From Bog-756 sp963734435 (lineage in GTDB: Bacteria; Actinomycetota; Acidimicrobiia; Acidimicrobiales; RAAP-2), in assembly GCA_963734435.1 (NCBI GenBank), contig CAVTHA010000008.1:1-64000 (forward strand): 64,000 nt of DNA, given 5' to 3'. The notes beneath the pieces are model-generated. The model was not told where the DNA came from. It saw nothing but the letters and a program-made list of their open reading frames with translations, and did no database searches. Within the stretch, counting starts at the first letter, position 1. Each line of letters begins with the position of its first letter. Of this stretch, positions 46,534 to 56,427 are shown in pieces. The translations under genes and the position numbers were made by a program.

Positions 46534-47241
46534 GTGACCGGGGACCCTGGTAGGCGCATCGCCATCGTCGACGACGATCTGTGGGTTCGGACCGGCCGCG
46601 TCTCGGCTCTCGGGTCGGCCGGGCTGACGGTGGTGGCTGCCTGCGATCACGAGCAAGCTCTGTCGGGCGGTGTCGAATGGAGCGAAGTCGATGTCGCGCT
46701 CGTGGATGCCTGGGACAGCGAACAGCCGTGGGACCGGTTCCCAGGTGTCGGGGTCGTCGAGTCGATCCGCCGCCAGCGTTCATCCCACGAGACGCTGGTC
46801 ATCGTGATCACCGGTCACGTCACCAACGCCCTGTTGCGACTTCGTATGGCTGAGGCTGGAGCCGACTTCCTGTACGGTCACGGGGAGCTGCGGAACATCG
46901 AGGACCTGGTGGACGCAATCAGCAACCCCGATGCTGCCAGACGACCGCGTATGCGGGACTCGCAGGAGCTGGCGGCGCTCGGGATCCCATCCTCCTCTCA
47001 GTTCAACGTTGCCCTCCATCACATAGAGAACCGAGGCTTCGAGGGAGCGTTCGCGCCGCGCACGTCCCAGAAGGCGCTTCCCTTCGGGCGGCGGTCCCTG
47101 ATCACCCTGCGCCAGAAGATCAGCGACCTCGCCCGTCTTTCGGGCGCCGCTCCCGCTACGCACAACCGGAGTCCCGATTGGCGGCATCTGGTACGCCTGA
47201 TCAACGCCGCCCGAGGCTACGGCGACAGCGAGCCGGACTGA
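46534..47241 (+). CDS. response-regulator-like protein with atypical receiver
   Basis: A 235-residue protein from GTG 46534. The receiver domain begins RIAIVDDDLWVRTG (acidic residues 13-15), has the likely phospho-acceptor Asp58 in VALVDAWD and Thr in VIVITGHVTN, but the conserved Lys after the fifth strand seems replaced (GADFLYGHG). The C-terminal part, RRSLITLRQKISDLARL and WRHLVRLINAARGYG, may bind DNA but is not a standard LuxR or OmpR domain. Divergent from the membrane protein gene. Confidence 0.7.
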   Translation: MTGDPGRRIAIVDDDLWVRTGRVSALGSAGLTVVAACDHEQALSGGVEWSEVDVALVDAWDSEQPWDRFPGVGVVESIRRQRSSHETLVIVITGHVTNALLRLRMAEAGADFLYGHGELRNIEDLVDAISNPDAARRPRMRDSQELAALGIPSSSQFNVALHHIENRGFEGAFAPRTSQKALPFGRRSLITLRQKISDLARLSGAAPATHNRSPDWRHLVRLINAARGYGDSEPD

Positions 47242-47331
47242 CGGACCACGTCGCTGAAGTGGATGGTGACGGGAGTGCCTTCAGCCGGACGACCGCGACC
47301 CCCACGCGGCTCGCGTATCGACTCGCGGTCC

Positions 47332-47838
47332 CTACCGTCTCTGCACGATCCCGCGCACATAGGCGGCCTGTCCGACATGCTGCAGATCGTCGGCAATGAC
47401 GCTCACCAGCCGGACACTCACCGTCACCGGCGGATCCCAGCGTCGATCGACGACCCTCGCCAGATCCCCGTCCTCGAGGGAGCGCAAAAAGGCCGACGTC
47501 TTCTCGTGGACGTCCTCGAAGTAACCGAGCAGCGCCGGCGCGTCAGCGATGACAACGGCCACCAAGTCCGGATCGTGCCCATAGCCGGTGTCGGCCACAT
47601 CGATCGGTAGCGCGAACCGCTCGGCCCAGCCCTTGGCCGTCCACACCTGCTCCTTGCCGTCCAATCCCGAGACGTGATCGTCCTGTATGCGGGTCAGGTG
47701 CCAGACCAGCCAGGCGATGGAGTTCGACTCGCTGTCCGGACGGAAGGCCAGTTCGTCGGGCGATAGGCCGTTGACCGCGGGATGCACGGCATCACGGATC
47801 CGTTCGAATGCATCCTCCAGCAGCTCGCCGTTCGTCAT
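47332..47838 (-). CDS. DinB-superfamily protein (DUF664-like)
   Basis: A 168-residue four-helix-bundle protein: start MTNGELLEDAFERIRDAVHP, SIAWLVWHLTRIQDDHVSGL with the first metal-ligand His, and ADDLQHVGQAAYVRGIVQRR with the last. Relatives are metal-dependent thiol transferases or hydrolases using mycothiol or bacillithiol. The frame is open far upstream through a tandem repeat, but family similarity begins at 47838 after GGAGGAGA. Intact. Confidence 0.82.
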   Translation of the reverse strand: MTNGELLEDAFERIRDAVHPAVNGLSPDELAFRPDSESNSIAWLVWHLTRIQDDHVSGLDGKEQVWTAKGWAERFALPIDVADTGYGHDPDLVAVVIADAPALLGYFEDVHEKTSAFLRSLEDGDLARVVDRRWDPPVTVSVRLVSVIADDLQHVGQAAYVRGIVQRR

Positions 47839-47870
47839 CGCATGTCTCCTCCAGCCGCTGCCTTCACGTT

Positions 47871-47945
47871 GATGAGTGCCCAGCCGACGACCGCCCAGCT
47901 GATGAGCGCCCAGCCGATGACCGCCCAGCCGATGAGCGTCCAGCC
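47871..47945. repeat. 15-bp tandem repeat
   Basis: Five units of the type GATGASCGCCCAGCC lie between the DinB-like gene and the divergent methyltransferase gene, alternating AGC and ACC at the middle so that a 30-bp period is also visible. Confidence 0.85.
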
Positions 47946-48139
47946 GATGAACCCCACCTCTGCACATCCGCCGCGTGGATCGGATCCCCCGCCGCGGTTC
48001 TGGGATCCTAATCGGGCGGTCCGAGCTCCAATCCTGACCCAAGCAGACAGCGAGACTCCCGCCGGGTGAGACCCCGGGGGGGCCCGGCCGGCCGCGGGCT
48101 CCGATCGTCACTCTGCCGGCTCGGCATACTGGATCGGAG

Positions 48140-48913
48140 ATGACCTCCACCGACCGATGGGACCCCGCCCAGTACAACAAGTTCGCGGCCCAGCGGGAGC
48201 AGCCGTTTTGGGACCTGGCCCGCCTCCTCGAGCCGGCGGACTCACCGTCGCTGGTCGATCTCGGCTGCGGCGACGGGAGGCTGACCGCCGGGCTCAGCGC
48301 CATGGTCGGGGCGTCCTCGACGCGAGGTATCGACAGCTCCGAAGCGATGATCGCCGCGTCCGGCGCCCATGCCGGCGCCACCATCCGCTTCGAGACAGGT
48401 GACATCGGGATCTGGGACGAACCCGGATCGTGCCAGATCGTGTTCGCCAACGCGTCGCTGCAGTGGGTACCGGACCATCCTTCGGTCCTGGCCCGTTGGA
48501 CGGGGTCGCTCCGCGCCGGCGGTCAACTGGCGGTACAGGTTCCGGCCAACGCCGACCACCCCGCACACGTGGTCGCCACCGAGCTGGCCGCCGAGTGGAT
48601 GGACGAACCGCCACCCGATCCGGTCCAGCGCAATGTGCTTCCTCCGGAACGATACGCCCAGCTGCTCGACGATCTCGGTTTCGTGCGTCAGCACGTACGA
48701 CTGCAGGTCTACCCCCACCACCTCGACTCGACGGCGCAGGTGGTCGAGTGGGTCAAGGGGACCACCCTGACCAGGTTCAAGGGCGGGCTCGGGGCGGAGC
48801 GATGGGAGCAGTTCATCGAGGCATACCGGGGCCGACTGCTCTCGGTCCTCGGGGACCGGGCACCCTTCTTCTATCCGTTCAAGCGCATGCTCATGTGGGG
48901 GCGGCTGGCCTGA
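48140..48913 (+). CDS. tam: trans-aconitate 2-methyltransferase-like SAM methyltransferase
   Basis: A 257-residue class I methyltransferase. Starts MTSTDRWDPAQYNKFAAQRE, as in Tam proteins; SAM motif I VDLGCGDGRLT (39-49), RGIDSSEAMIAAS (motif II), IVFANASLQWVPDHPSVLAR, and the Tam-like tail AYRGRLLSVLG and FFYPFKRMLMWGRLA. Tam methylates trans-aconitate, an inhibitor of aconitase. Intact. groL follows on the same strand behind its own CIRCE site. Confidence 0.85.
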   Translation: MTSTDRWDPAQYNKFAAQREQPFWDLARLLEPADSPSLVDLGCGDGRLTAGLSAMVGASSTRGIDSSEAMIAASGAHAGATIRFETGDIGIWDEPGSCQIVFANASLQWVPDHPSVLARWTGSLRAGGQLAVQVPANADHPAHVVATELAAEWMDEPPPDPVQRNVLPPERYAQLLDDLGFVRQHVRLQVYPHHLDSTAQVVEWVKGTTLTRFKGGLGAERWEQFIEAYRGRLLSVLGDRAPFFYPFKRMLMWGRLA

Positions 48914-49076
48914 GCCAGCCGCCGGCCGGCCGGGGTCACCCGGTCCCCCCGGAACCGGCCGGCGTGGGACCGGTCCGCCCCGACGTCTGGCGTGGCCATC
49001 GGCCGAGGCCCGGGCGCGGCTTGGCCCAGGTCCTGGTCACGGCCGGTTGCGTCGCGGCGCCGCACGTGGTTTGCTA

Positions 49077-49103
49077 TTGGCACTCGCCACTGTAGAGTGC
49101 TAA
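49077..49103. promoter_or_regulatory. CIRCE element (HrcA operator)
   Basis: TTGGCACTC, nine bases, GAGTGCTAA: the CIRCE inverted repeat with one mismatch in the left arm (consensus TTAGCACTC). It lies 35 bases before the groL ATG, so HrcA should repress groL except under heat or folding stress. Confidence 0.93.
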
Positions 49104-49138
49104 CGCACCACGGGCCCACGACCACGGAGGAACACCAG

Positions 49139-50761
<1,623 letters not shown>

Positions 50762-50830
50762 GCCAGTCGAGCTGGGCGGACCAGCGTGGCCGAGGGGACC
50801 GCAACGACCGTCTGCACAAACGATCACTCG

Positions 50831-50859
50831 AAGGAGGGCGCCCCGTAGGCGCCCTCCTT
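50831..50859 (+). terminator. groL terminator hairpin
   Basis: A perfect 12-bp stem (AAGGAGGGCGCC with its complement) around the loop CCGTA lies 70 bases past groL, followed by only a short pyrimidine run. Confidence 0.7.
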
Positions 50860-50975
50860 CCGCGTTCGGGACCCGGCGGTGCCCGATGGGGGCCCTTCGA
50901 CCCCAAGCGGGTGCGACGGAGCTGACTGCCCGGCCCAGGATGATGTCCTGGTCCCGGATATCTAGACTGTGACCC

Positions 50976-51692
50976 GTGACCGGACCTCTCGCCCCGTCGG
51001 TCGGTCTGGGCGTGCTCCACCTCTTCGGCCAGGTCGGGCCGTCGAATTCTCCGTCGGGCGCCGGCAACTTCGACCCAAACCGGGTCCTGCAGGCGGTGAA
51101 GGCGGCCGAGGCGGACGATGTGCAGGTCGTGCCCGTCGCCATGCTCGGGCACAAAGCCGACATCGGCTTCATGGCCGTCGCCGCCGATCTCTGGCGGCTG
51201 CGCCGCTTCCAGTCGGATCTGCAACGGGCCGGATTGGTCATCACCTTCTCGTACGTGTCCCTCACCGAGATTTCGGAGTACGCCGGGGGATTGCCTGACG
51301 AGATGAAAGAGAAGCGGCTCTACCCGATCCTGCCTCCTGAGGGGATGTCGGCCTTCTGCTTCTATCCGATGTCCAAGCGGCGGGGTGACGCCGAGAGCTC
51401 GAATTGGTTCTCGCTGCCGTTCGAGGAACGAAAGGCTCTCATGCAGGGTCACGGTGCCGTCGGACGTTCCTTCGCCGGCAGGATCGTGCAGCTCATCACC
51501 GGGTCGGCCGGTATCGACGACTGGGAGTGGGGCGTGACCCTCTTCGGCCAGCGTCCCGACGACCTGAAGGACTGCGTCTACACCATGCGGTTCGACGAGG
51601 GCTCGGCTCGGTTCGCCGAGTTCGGTCCGTTCTTGGCCGGGATGGTGGCGCCGGTGGAAGCGGTGCTGGCCCGGATGGCGCCCGATGAGTGA
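50976..51692 (+). CDS. hemQ: coproheme decarboxylase ChdC/HemQ
   Basis: A 238-residue chlorite-dismutase-fold protein from GTG 50976. GLPDEMKEKRLYPILPPEG, CFYPMSKRR with the catalytic Tyr130, and MQGHGAVGRSFAGRI with the proximal heme-ligand His159 mark the HemQ branch; WEWGVTLFG and YTMRFDEGSARFAEFGPF complete the domain. It turns coproheme III into heme b using peroxide, the last step of the coproporphyrin-dependent route of Gram-positive bacteria. It overlaps larE by eight bases. Intact. Confidence 0.93.
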   Translation: MTGPLAPSVGLGVLHLFGQVGPSNSPSGAGNFDPNRVLQAVKAAEADDVQVVPVAMLGHKADIGFMAVAADLWRLRRFQSDLQRAGLVITFSYVSLTEISEYAGGLPDEMKEKRLYPILPPEGMSAFCFYPMSKRRGDAESSNWFSLPFEERKALMQGHGAVGRSFAGRIVQLITGSAGIDDWEWGVTLFGQRPDDLKDCVYTMRFDEGSARFAEFGPFLAGMVAPVEAVLARMAPDE

Positions 51693-52794
51693 CAGCGACG
51701 TGAGCAGTTCGGCGTCGACGAGTGTCCGGGCCGAGCGGGCGGCGATCGGCATGAGCGGGGGGGCGCCGGTCGGCGTGAACGGGGAGCGGGCGCCGGTCGG
51801 CGTGAATGGGGAGCGGGCGCTGGAGGACGGAAGACGAGCACCCGGCGGCCCGAGAACTTCGACCGATGCCCACGTCGACAAACTGCGGTCCGTCCTTCGC
51901 CAGGTAGGTCGGGCCGTGGTGGCCTTCAGCGGGGGGGCCGACTCGTCCTTTCTGGCCTATGTCGCCACCGAGACTCTCGGCGCGGGCCGGGTCCTCTGCG
52001 CGACCGCGGTGTCCCCTTCACTTGCTCCCGAGGAGCTCGCCGACTGCCGGGCCCTGGTCCACGAATGGGGTCTACGGGGACTCGAGGTCCCGACGGACGA
52101 GCTGGCGGATGCGGCCTACTCGGCCAACGACGGCCTGCGCTGCTACCACTGCAAGACCGCGTTGATGGGGGCGCTCGCCCCCATCGCCTCCGAGGAGGGA
52201 GGCGGACGGGATGCGACCATCCTTCTCGGGGTCAACCTCGACGACCTCGGCGATCTCCGGCCCGGCCAGCGGGCTGCCATCGAGCGGGGGGCCCTCTTTC
52301 CACTGGTCGAGGCCGGGTTCACCAAGGCCATGGTGCGGAATTCGTCCCGGCTCCTCGGCCTGCGGACCTGGGACAAACCCGCCGCCGCCTGCCTGGCCTC
52401 CCGGGTCCCCTACGGCACCCCCGTCACCCTCGGGACGCTGCGCTCGGTGACCGAGGCCGAGTCCGGCCTGCGTTCGCTCGGATTCCGGCAACTTCGGGTG
52501 CGCCACTACGGAGACACAGCGCGCATCGAGGTTCCCGGGGAGGACCTGTCTGCCGTCGTCTCACGCCGTCACGAGGTCACCGCCGCCGTGCACGCCGCCG
52601 GCTACCGCTACGTCACCCTGGACCTGGATGGGTTCCGCTCCGGGAACCTCAACGAAGCATTGGCTCCGAGCGCACCGGCATCGGTGCAAGGGGCACCGGC
52701 GCGACAGGCATCGGTGCAAGGGGCACCGGCGCGGCAGGCATCGGTGCAAAGGGCACCCACGGGACAGGCATCGGCGGGGGACGGATCCGGATGA
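51685..52794 (+). CDS. larE: ATP-dependent sacrificial sulfur transferase LarE
   Basis: A 369-residue protein with the PP-loop FSGGADSSFL (81-90), DGLRCYHCKTALM, LGVNLDDLGDLRPG, the motif WDKPAAACLASRVPYGT (its Cys is the expected sulfur donor of LarE proteins) and HYGDTARIEVP. LarE puts sulfur onto the pyridinium carboxylates of the NPN precursor made by LarB. Residues 1-60 and the last 40 are repeat-derived tails (APVGVNGER and SVQGAPARQA units) absent from ordinary LarE, so a later start near residue 60 is possible. Overlaps hemQ and the next gene (ATGA). Confidence 0.9.
   Translation: MSDSDVSSSASTSVRAERAAIGMSGGAPVGVNGERAPVGVNGERALEDGRRAPGGPRTSTDAHVDKLRSVLRQVGRAVVAFSGGADSSFLAYVATETLGAGRVLCATAVSPSLAPEELADCRALVHEWGLRGLEVPTDELADAAYSANDGLRCYHCKTALMGALAPIASEEGGGRDATILLGVNLDDLGDLRPGQRAAIERGALFPLVEAGFTKAMVRNSSRLLGLRTWDKPAAACLASRVPYGTPVTLGTLRSVTEAESGLRSLGFRQLRVRHYGDTARIEVPGEDLSAVVSRRHEVTAAVHAAGYRYVTLDLDGFRSGNLNEALAPSAPASVQGAPARQASVQGAPARQASVQRAPTGQASAGDGSG
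51762..51815. repeat. 27-bp tandem repeat in the larE 5' end
   Basis: Two 27-bp units beginning GGCGCCGGTCGGCGTGAA, differing by one base, encode GERAPVGVN-type repeats in the N-terminal tail of LarE. Confidence 0.85.
52681..52770. repeat. 30-bp tandem repeat in the larE 3' end
   Basis: Three 30-bp units beginning TCGGTGCAAGGGGCACCGG encode SVQGAPARQA repeats in the C-terminal tail of LarE. The unit is a multiple of three. Confidence 0.85.
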
Positions 52795-53030
52795 TCGGAG
52801 TCCGGGTCAAGCTGACCTTTCCCGAAGAGCTGGTGCGGGAGCCGATCATCGCCCGCATGGTCCAAGAGCTCGGTGTCGTTCCCAACATCCGACGCGCCGA
52901 CGTCGGGGAACGCAGCGGGTGGATCGTCTGCGAGCTCGACGGGGATGGAAGCACCGTCGACCGGGCGGTGGCGTGGCTCCGGGACGTCGGGGTCCAGGTC
53001 GACCTGCTCGGTGACGTCGTCGAGAGCTGA
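52791..53030 (+). CDS. NIL-domain protein
   Basis: A 79-residue ferredoxin-fold protein: MIGVRVKLTFPEELVREPII, LGVVPNIRRADVGERSGWIV and AVAWLRDVGVQVDLLGDV. NIL domains are small ligand-binding regulators usually fused to methionine ABC ATPases or to ferredoxins. Its ATG overlaps the larE stop (ATGA), so a link to sulfur transfer or to the cofactor is suggested. Intact. Confidence 0.8.
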   Translation: MIGVRVKLTFPEELVREPIIARMVQELGVVPNIRRADVGERSGWIVCELDGDGSTVDRAVAWLRDVGVQVDLLGDVVES

Positions 53031-53031
53031 G

Positions 53032-53913
53032 GTGCCATCCGAGCCGTCGACGGGCGAATCGGTCGACATCTCGGTTCCGACTCGGTCCGGTCCCGGGGGC
53101 TCCCTGCCGTCGCAATTGGCCGCCAATCGCCGGAGCTGGGACGAGCGGGTCCCAATTCATGCTGCGTCCCGCTTCTATGACGTCGAACGGTGGATGGCGG
53201 AGCGACCGGGTCCGCGGCAGCGTGAGGTCGAAGCACTGGGCGACGTGGCCGGCCTCGACCTGGTGCACCTACAGTGCCATTTCGGGCTCGACACGCTGGC
53301 CTGGGCAGACGCCGGTGCACGGGTTACCGGCGTCGACTTCTCTCCCGCCGCCATCGAGGTGGCAGAGGAGCTGGCGAAGCGGGCTGGGCTGGCTGACCGT
53401 TCCGCTTTCGTCTGCGTCGACGTGTACGACGCGGCGCAGGCCCTGGCCCCGCGTACCTTCGACGTGGTCTACGTGAGCCTCGGCGCCCTGTGCTGGCTCC
53501 CGAGCGTGGGACGCTGGGCCGACCAGGTGGCCGCCCTGGCCCGGACCGGTGGCCGCCTCTATCTCCATGACGGCCACCCCCTGGCCTGGTCGCTGGCCTA
53601 CGACTCGCTCGCCCTCGAGCACAGCTACTTCGAGGAGCCCGAGCCGTACGTCGACGACTCGGATTCGACCTATACCGACAACGATGTCGCCCTCTCGAAC
53701 TCCCGCACCTTTGAGTGGAACCACGGAGTGGCCGAAGTGGTCAATGCCCTCGTCGACCACGGGATGCGGATCGACCGGCTGATCGAGCACGACTGGACCG
53801 TTCACCAGCGGTTCCCCTGGTTGGTGGAGACGGCACCCGACCAATGGAGCGCACCCGCCGGTCAGCCCCGGTTGCCGCTCAGCTTCACCGTGGTGGCGAC
53901 CAAGGAGGGGTGA
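53032..53913 (+). CDS. class I SAM-dependent methyltransferase
   Basis: A 293-residue protein from GTG 53032, one base after the previous stop. Motif I is LDLVHLQCHFGLDTLAWAD (LQCHFG at 80-85), motif II VTGVDFSPAAIEVAEEL, then FDVVYVSLGALCWLPSVGRW. The C-terminus, VHQRFPWLVETAPDQWSAP, is typical of this uncharacterised LQCHFG branch. Substrate unknown. Apparently the last gene of the hemQ-larE-NIL unit. Intact. Confidence 0.85.
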   Translation: MPSEPSTGESVDISVPTRSGPGGSLPSQLAANRRSWDERVPIHAASRFYDVERWMAERPGPRQREVEALGDVAGLDLVHLQCHFGLDTLAWADAGARVTGVDFSPAAIEVAEELAKRAGLADRSAFVCVDVYDAAQALAPRTFDVVYVSLGALCWLPSVGRWADQVAALARTGGRLYLHDGHPLAWSLAYDSLALEHSYFEEPEPYVDDSDSTYTDNDVALSNSRTFEWNHGVAEVVNALVDHGMRIDRLIEHDWTVHQRFPWLVETAPDQWSAPAGQPRLPLSFTVVATKEG

Positions 53914-53930
53914 TCGCATGCGGCGCAGTC

Positions 53931-54080
53931 GGGGTCAGGGGCCCGTCGGGGTCACGGGCCCGTCGGGGTCACGGGCCCGTCGGGGTCACGGGCCCGTCGG
54001 GGTCACGGGCCCGTCGAAGTCAGGGCCCGTGGGGTCAGGGGCCCGTCGGGGTCAGGGGCCCGTCGGGGTCAAGACTCGTC
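53931..54080. repeat. 17-bp tandem repeat (about nine units)
   Basis: Units of GGGGTCACGGGCCCGTC and variants are arrayed from just after the methyltransferase stop into the 3' end of the leftward Cys-protein gene. The period is not a multiple of three and each unit contains the palindrome GGGCCC. There are no spacers, so it is not a CRISPR array. Confidence 0.92.
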
Positions 54081-54264
54081 GGGTGTCCGAATGGTCCACC
54101 CGGCACCAGACACCTTGCCGCGGCTCGTAGAACAGGCACCCCTCGGGACAGGCAAAGGGGAGCTGCTCGTTCGCCCCCATCCGGCAGCGTTCCAGCTTCT
54201 CCTCGCTGGCGGTGGTCTGCATGATGTAGTGGCGACAGTCCTCGAAGACGGCCATGTCCTCCAT
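54052..54264 (-). CDS. small Cys-containing protein of unknown function
   Basis: A 70-residue protein: MEDMAVFEDCRHYIMQTTAS, EEKLERCRMGANEQLPFACP, EGCLFYEPRQGVWCRVDHSD. Five cysteines in a C-x16-C-x12-C-x3-C-type pattern suggest a metal or cluster site. The last residues (VLTPTGP) are encoded by the 17-bp tandem repeat. No family name known to me. It is divergent from the NUDIX gene. Confidence 0.65.
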   Translation of the reverse strand: MEDMAVFEDCRHYIMQTTASEEKLERCRMGANEQLPFACPEGCLFYEPRQGVWCRVDHSDTRRVLTPTGP

Positions 54265-54313
54265 CTTGCCTGATGGATGCGGCTCGGCGGTGTCAGCGGG
54301 TAGCGTCGTCCAG

Positions 54314-55012
54314 GTGGAACCCGTTCCCTCCGCCAAGCAGCTCTTGAGGTGGAGCGAGGCGCTGGCGGGCATCGCCCGCACCGGCCTGGGGTTCACTCAG
54401 TCGCTCTACGAGCGGGAGCGCTTTGAAGAGGTGCTCCGGGTCGCCGCAGACATCCGGGTGGCCGTCGAAGAGGGGTCCGAAGGCGTCGAGGACGCCGAGG
54501 GCCTGGTCGAAGAGTGGATGAGCTCGATCGGCAAGGGCGTCCCTGGATACGTGACCCCGAAGGTGGCGGTCGGGGCGGCCGTGGGCAACGACCAGGACGA
54601 GATCCTGCTGGTTCAGCGGGCTGACTCCGGCGTGTGGCTCTACCCCACCGGCTGGGCCGATGTCGGCTACTCGGCCGCCGAGGTGGTGGTCAAAGAGGTG
54701 GAGGAGGAGACGGGCATCACGGTGGAGGTGGTCCGGCTCATCGCCGTGCTCGACGGGCTCCGTATCGGGCTCAGTCGGATACCTCTGTACTCCCTGGTGT
54801 TCCAGTGCCGTCCGCTGGGCGGTGAGCTCAAAGCCCATCCCCTCGAATGTTCGGACGTCGGCTGGTTCGCCCTCGAGAACCTCCCCTATCCCCTGGCGGG
54901 CGCCGAGCGCTGGGGAAAGCACGTCTTCGCCGCACTGCGCGGGGAACCGATCGAGGTGCTCTACGACTCGGTTCGATCACCAGTCTGGCGAGGGGATCCC
55001 GAGCGCGCCTGA
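54314..55012 (+). CDS. NUDIX hydrolase with N-terminal helical domain
   Basis: A 232-residue protein from GTG 54314. An N-terminal helical domain (LLRWSEALAGIARTGLGFTQ) as in the Nudix_N_2 group precedes the NUDIX domain (VAVGAAVGNDQDEILLVQRA) with the box GYSAAEVVVKEVEEETGI (118-135; Lys for the usual Arg). Such enzymes cleave nucleoside diphosphates linked to another group, often ADP-ribose. Intact. Confidence 0.88.
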   Translation: MEPVPSAKQLLRWSEALAGIARTGLGFTQSLYERERFEEVLRVAADIRVAVEEGSEGVEDAEGLVEEWMSSIGKGVPGYVTPKVAVGAAVGNDQDEILLVQRADSGVWLYPTGWADVGYSAAEVVVKEVEEETGITVEVVRLIAVLDGLRIGLSRIPLYSLVFQCRPLGGELKAHPLECSDVGWFALENLPYPLAGAERWGKHVFAALRGEPIEVLYDSVRSPVWRGDPERA

Positions 55013-55073
55013 CCTGATTGCGTGCTCGGACGAGCCGACGGGCGACGGCGCAGGGGAACTGGACCCTGGTGTG

Positions 55074-55103
55074 GCGCCTGGGCCCTGGGCGCCTGGGCCC
55101 TGG
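55074..55103. repeat. 15-bp tandem repeat
   Basis: Two copies of GCGCCTGGGCCCTGG in the gap between the NUDIX and acetyltransferase genes; a further partial unit follows. Confidence 0.75.
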
Positions 55104-55204
55104 GCGACCGGTCCCGCCCGGGTAGAACGGGCAGCGAGGTCAGATGACCGCTGCTGACTACACTCGCAAGCTGTGCATTGCCCCCGCCGGTGGTCGGTGA
55201 AGTG

Positions 55205-55672
55205 ATGACGAGACCGGGTGGGCCACCCACGGCGTCGGTGACCATCGACGAGGCCCTCGAGGTGGACACTGAGCTGGTCGAGGCATTCGCCCGGCTCATC
55301 CCCCAGCTCTCATCGTCCTCCCCGGCACCCGGCTTCGACGAACTGGGTGAGATCGTGGCGTCGACGGCGTCCGAACTGCTCGTGGCTCGCGATGTCGATG
55401 GATCGATCGTGGGGTCCCTCACCCTCGCCATCTTCCCGGTGCCGACCGGGTTACGGGCTTGGATCGAGGACGTCGTCGTGGATGGGACGGCGCGCGGTGC
55501 GGGCATTGGCGAAGCCCTGGTGGTCGAAGCAGTAAAGCGAGCGCAGGACCGAGGAGCCAGGTCGGTCGATCTCACCTCACGCCCCAGCCGAGAGTCGGCC
55601 AATCGCTTGTACCAGCGCCTGGGATTCGAGGCCCGGACGACCAACGTCTACCGGCTGGCCGTTGGCAGCTGA
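55205..55672 (+). CDS. GNAT-family N-acetyltransferase
   Basis: A 155-residue protein: VGSLTLAIFPVPTGLRAWIE, then EDVVVDGTARGAGIGEALVV with the acetyl-CoA binding R/Q-x-x-G-x-G/A loop (RGAGIG), and SRESANRLYQRLGFEARTTN. Substrate unknown. The ATG at 55205 is chosen over earlier weaker starts. A second GNAT gene follows after 29 bases. Confidence 0.85.
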   Translation: MTRPGGPPTASVTIDEALEVDTELVEAFARLIPQLSSSSPAPGFDELGEIVASTASELLVARDVDGSIVGSLTLAIFPVPTGLRAWIEDVVVDGTARGAGIGEALVVEAVKRAQDRGARSVDLTSRPSRESANRLYQRLGFEARTTNVYRLAVGS

Positions 55673-55701
55673 CCTCATTCTTCCCACTGGCCGGAGATGA
55701 A

Positions 55702-56313
55702 GTGGCACGGTCAGCACGATCCGCCTCGCCGTGGTTGAGCAAACCGCCGCCCGAGCTCATCCCCGGCGCCGGGATCACGTTGCGACGCTGGTCGGCCGGG
55801 GACCTCGACGAGCTGGTTGCGGCGGTCAACGACACCCTCGACGAGCTCCGCCCGTGGATGCCATGGGCAGCACAGCCCGCAACCGCGGCTGGGATGGTGG
55901 ACGTCCTCGGCGCGGCTGCTACAGCCTGGGAGGAGATGAGGGAGTTCTCGTTCGTCGTCCATGACGCGGACGACCTGCAGACGCTTGTCGGCTGTTGCGG
56001 GCTGCACGCCCGCATCGGCGCCGGTGCCCTGGAGATCGGTTACTGGGTGCGCTCCGGCCACGCCGGCCAGGGCATCGCCACCGAGGCGGCCCGATTGCTG
56101 ACCCGTTCGGCCCTTGCTCTTGGCGGGGTGGAGCGTGTCGAGATCCACTGCGACGAGGCCAATACGCGGAGTGCAGCCATTCCTTCCAGGCTCGGGTTCC
56201 GCCTGGACCGCATCGATCGCAGGCCACCCGAGACCCCCGGGGAGACCGACAGGCACATGATCTGGGCCCTCGGCACGACAGACTTCGAGGACGATACCGA
56301 AACGAAGGGGTGA
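55702..56313 (+). CDS. GNAT-family N-acetyltransferase (RimJ/RimL-like)
   Basis: A 203-residue protein from GTG 55702 with ITLRRWSAGDLDELVAAVND, VGCCGLHARIGAGALEIGYW, VRSGHAGQGIATEAARLLTR (acetyl-CoA loop) and CDEANTRSAAIPSRLGF. This group acetylates N-termini or small amines; the substrate is unknown. Intact. Confidence 0.85.
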   Translation: MARSARSASPWLSKPPPELIPGAGITLRRWSAGDLDELVAAVNDTLDELRPWMPWAAQPATAAGMVDVLGAAATAWEEMREFSFVVHDADDLQTLVGCCGLHARIGAGALEIGYWVRSGHAGQGIATEAARLLTRSALALGGVERVEIHCDEANTRSAAIPSRLGFRLDRIDRRPPETPGETDRHMIWALGTTDFEDDTETKG

Positions 56314-56427
56314 CCACTCCTTTCGTCATCTTTTGGCGAGGAGCGGCGGGACGCAGGAGCCCAACTGGGAAGCAGTCGGGCCGGTCGCGAGGTTTGACGC
56401 TCCTCCGGTCGGGCATGCTGATGCGCC

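Noticed and set aside
47839..48450. N-terminal extension of the DinB-like gene to 48450
   Set aside because: It runs through tandem repeats and across the divergent tam gene; DinB similarity starts at 47838.
50762..50975. A groES gene near groL
   Set aside because: No GroES-like frame is present on either side of groL.
53931..54080. A possible CRISPR array
   Set aside because: Units are contiguous 17-mers without unique spacers, and no cas gene is present.
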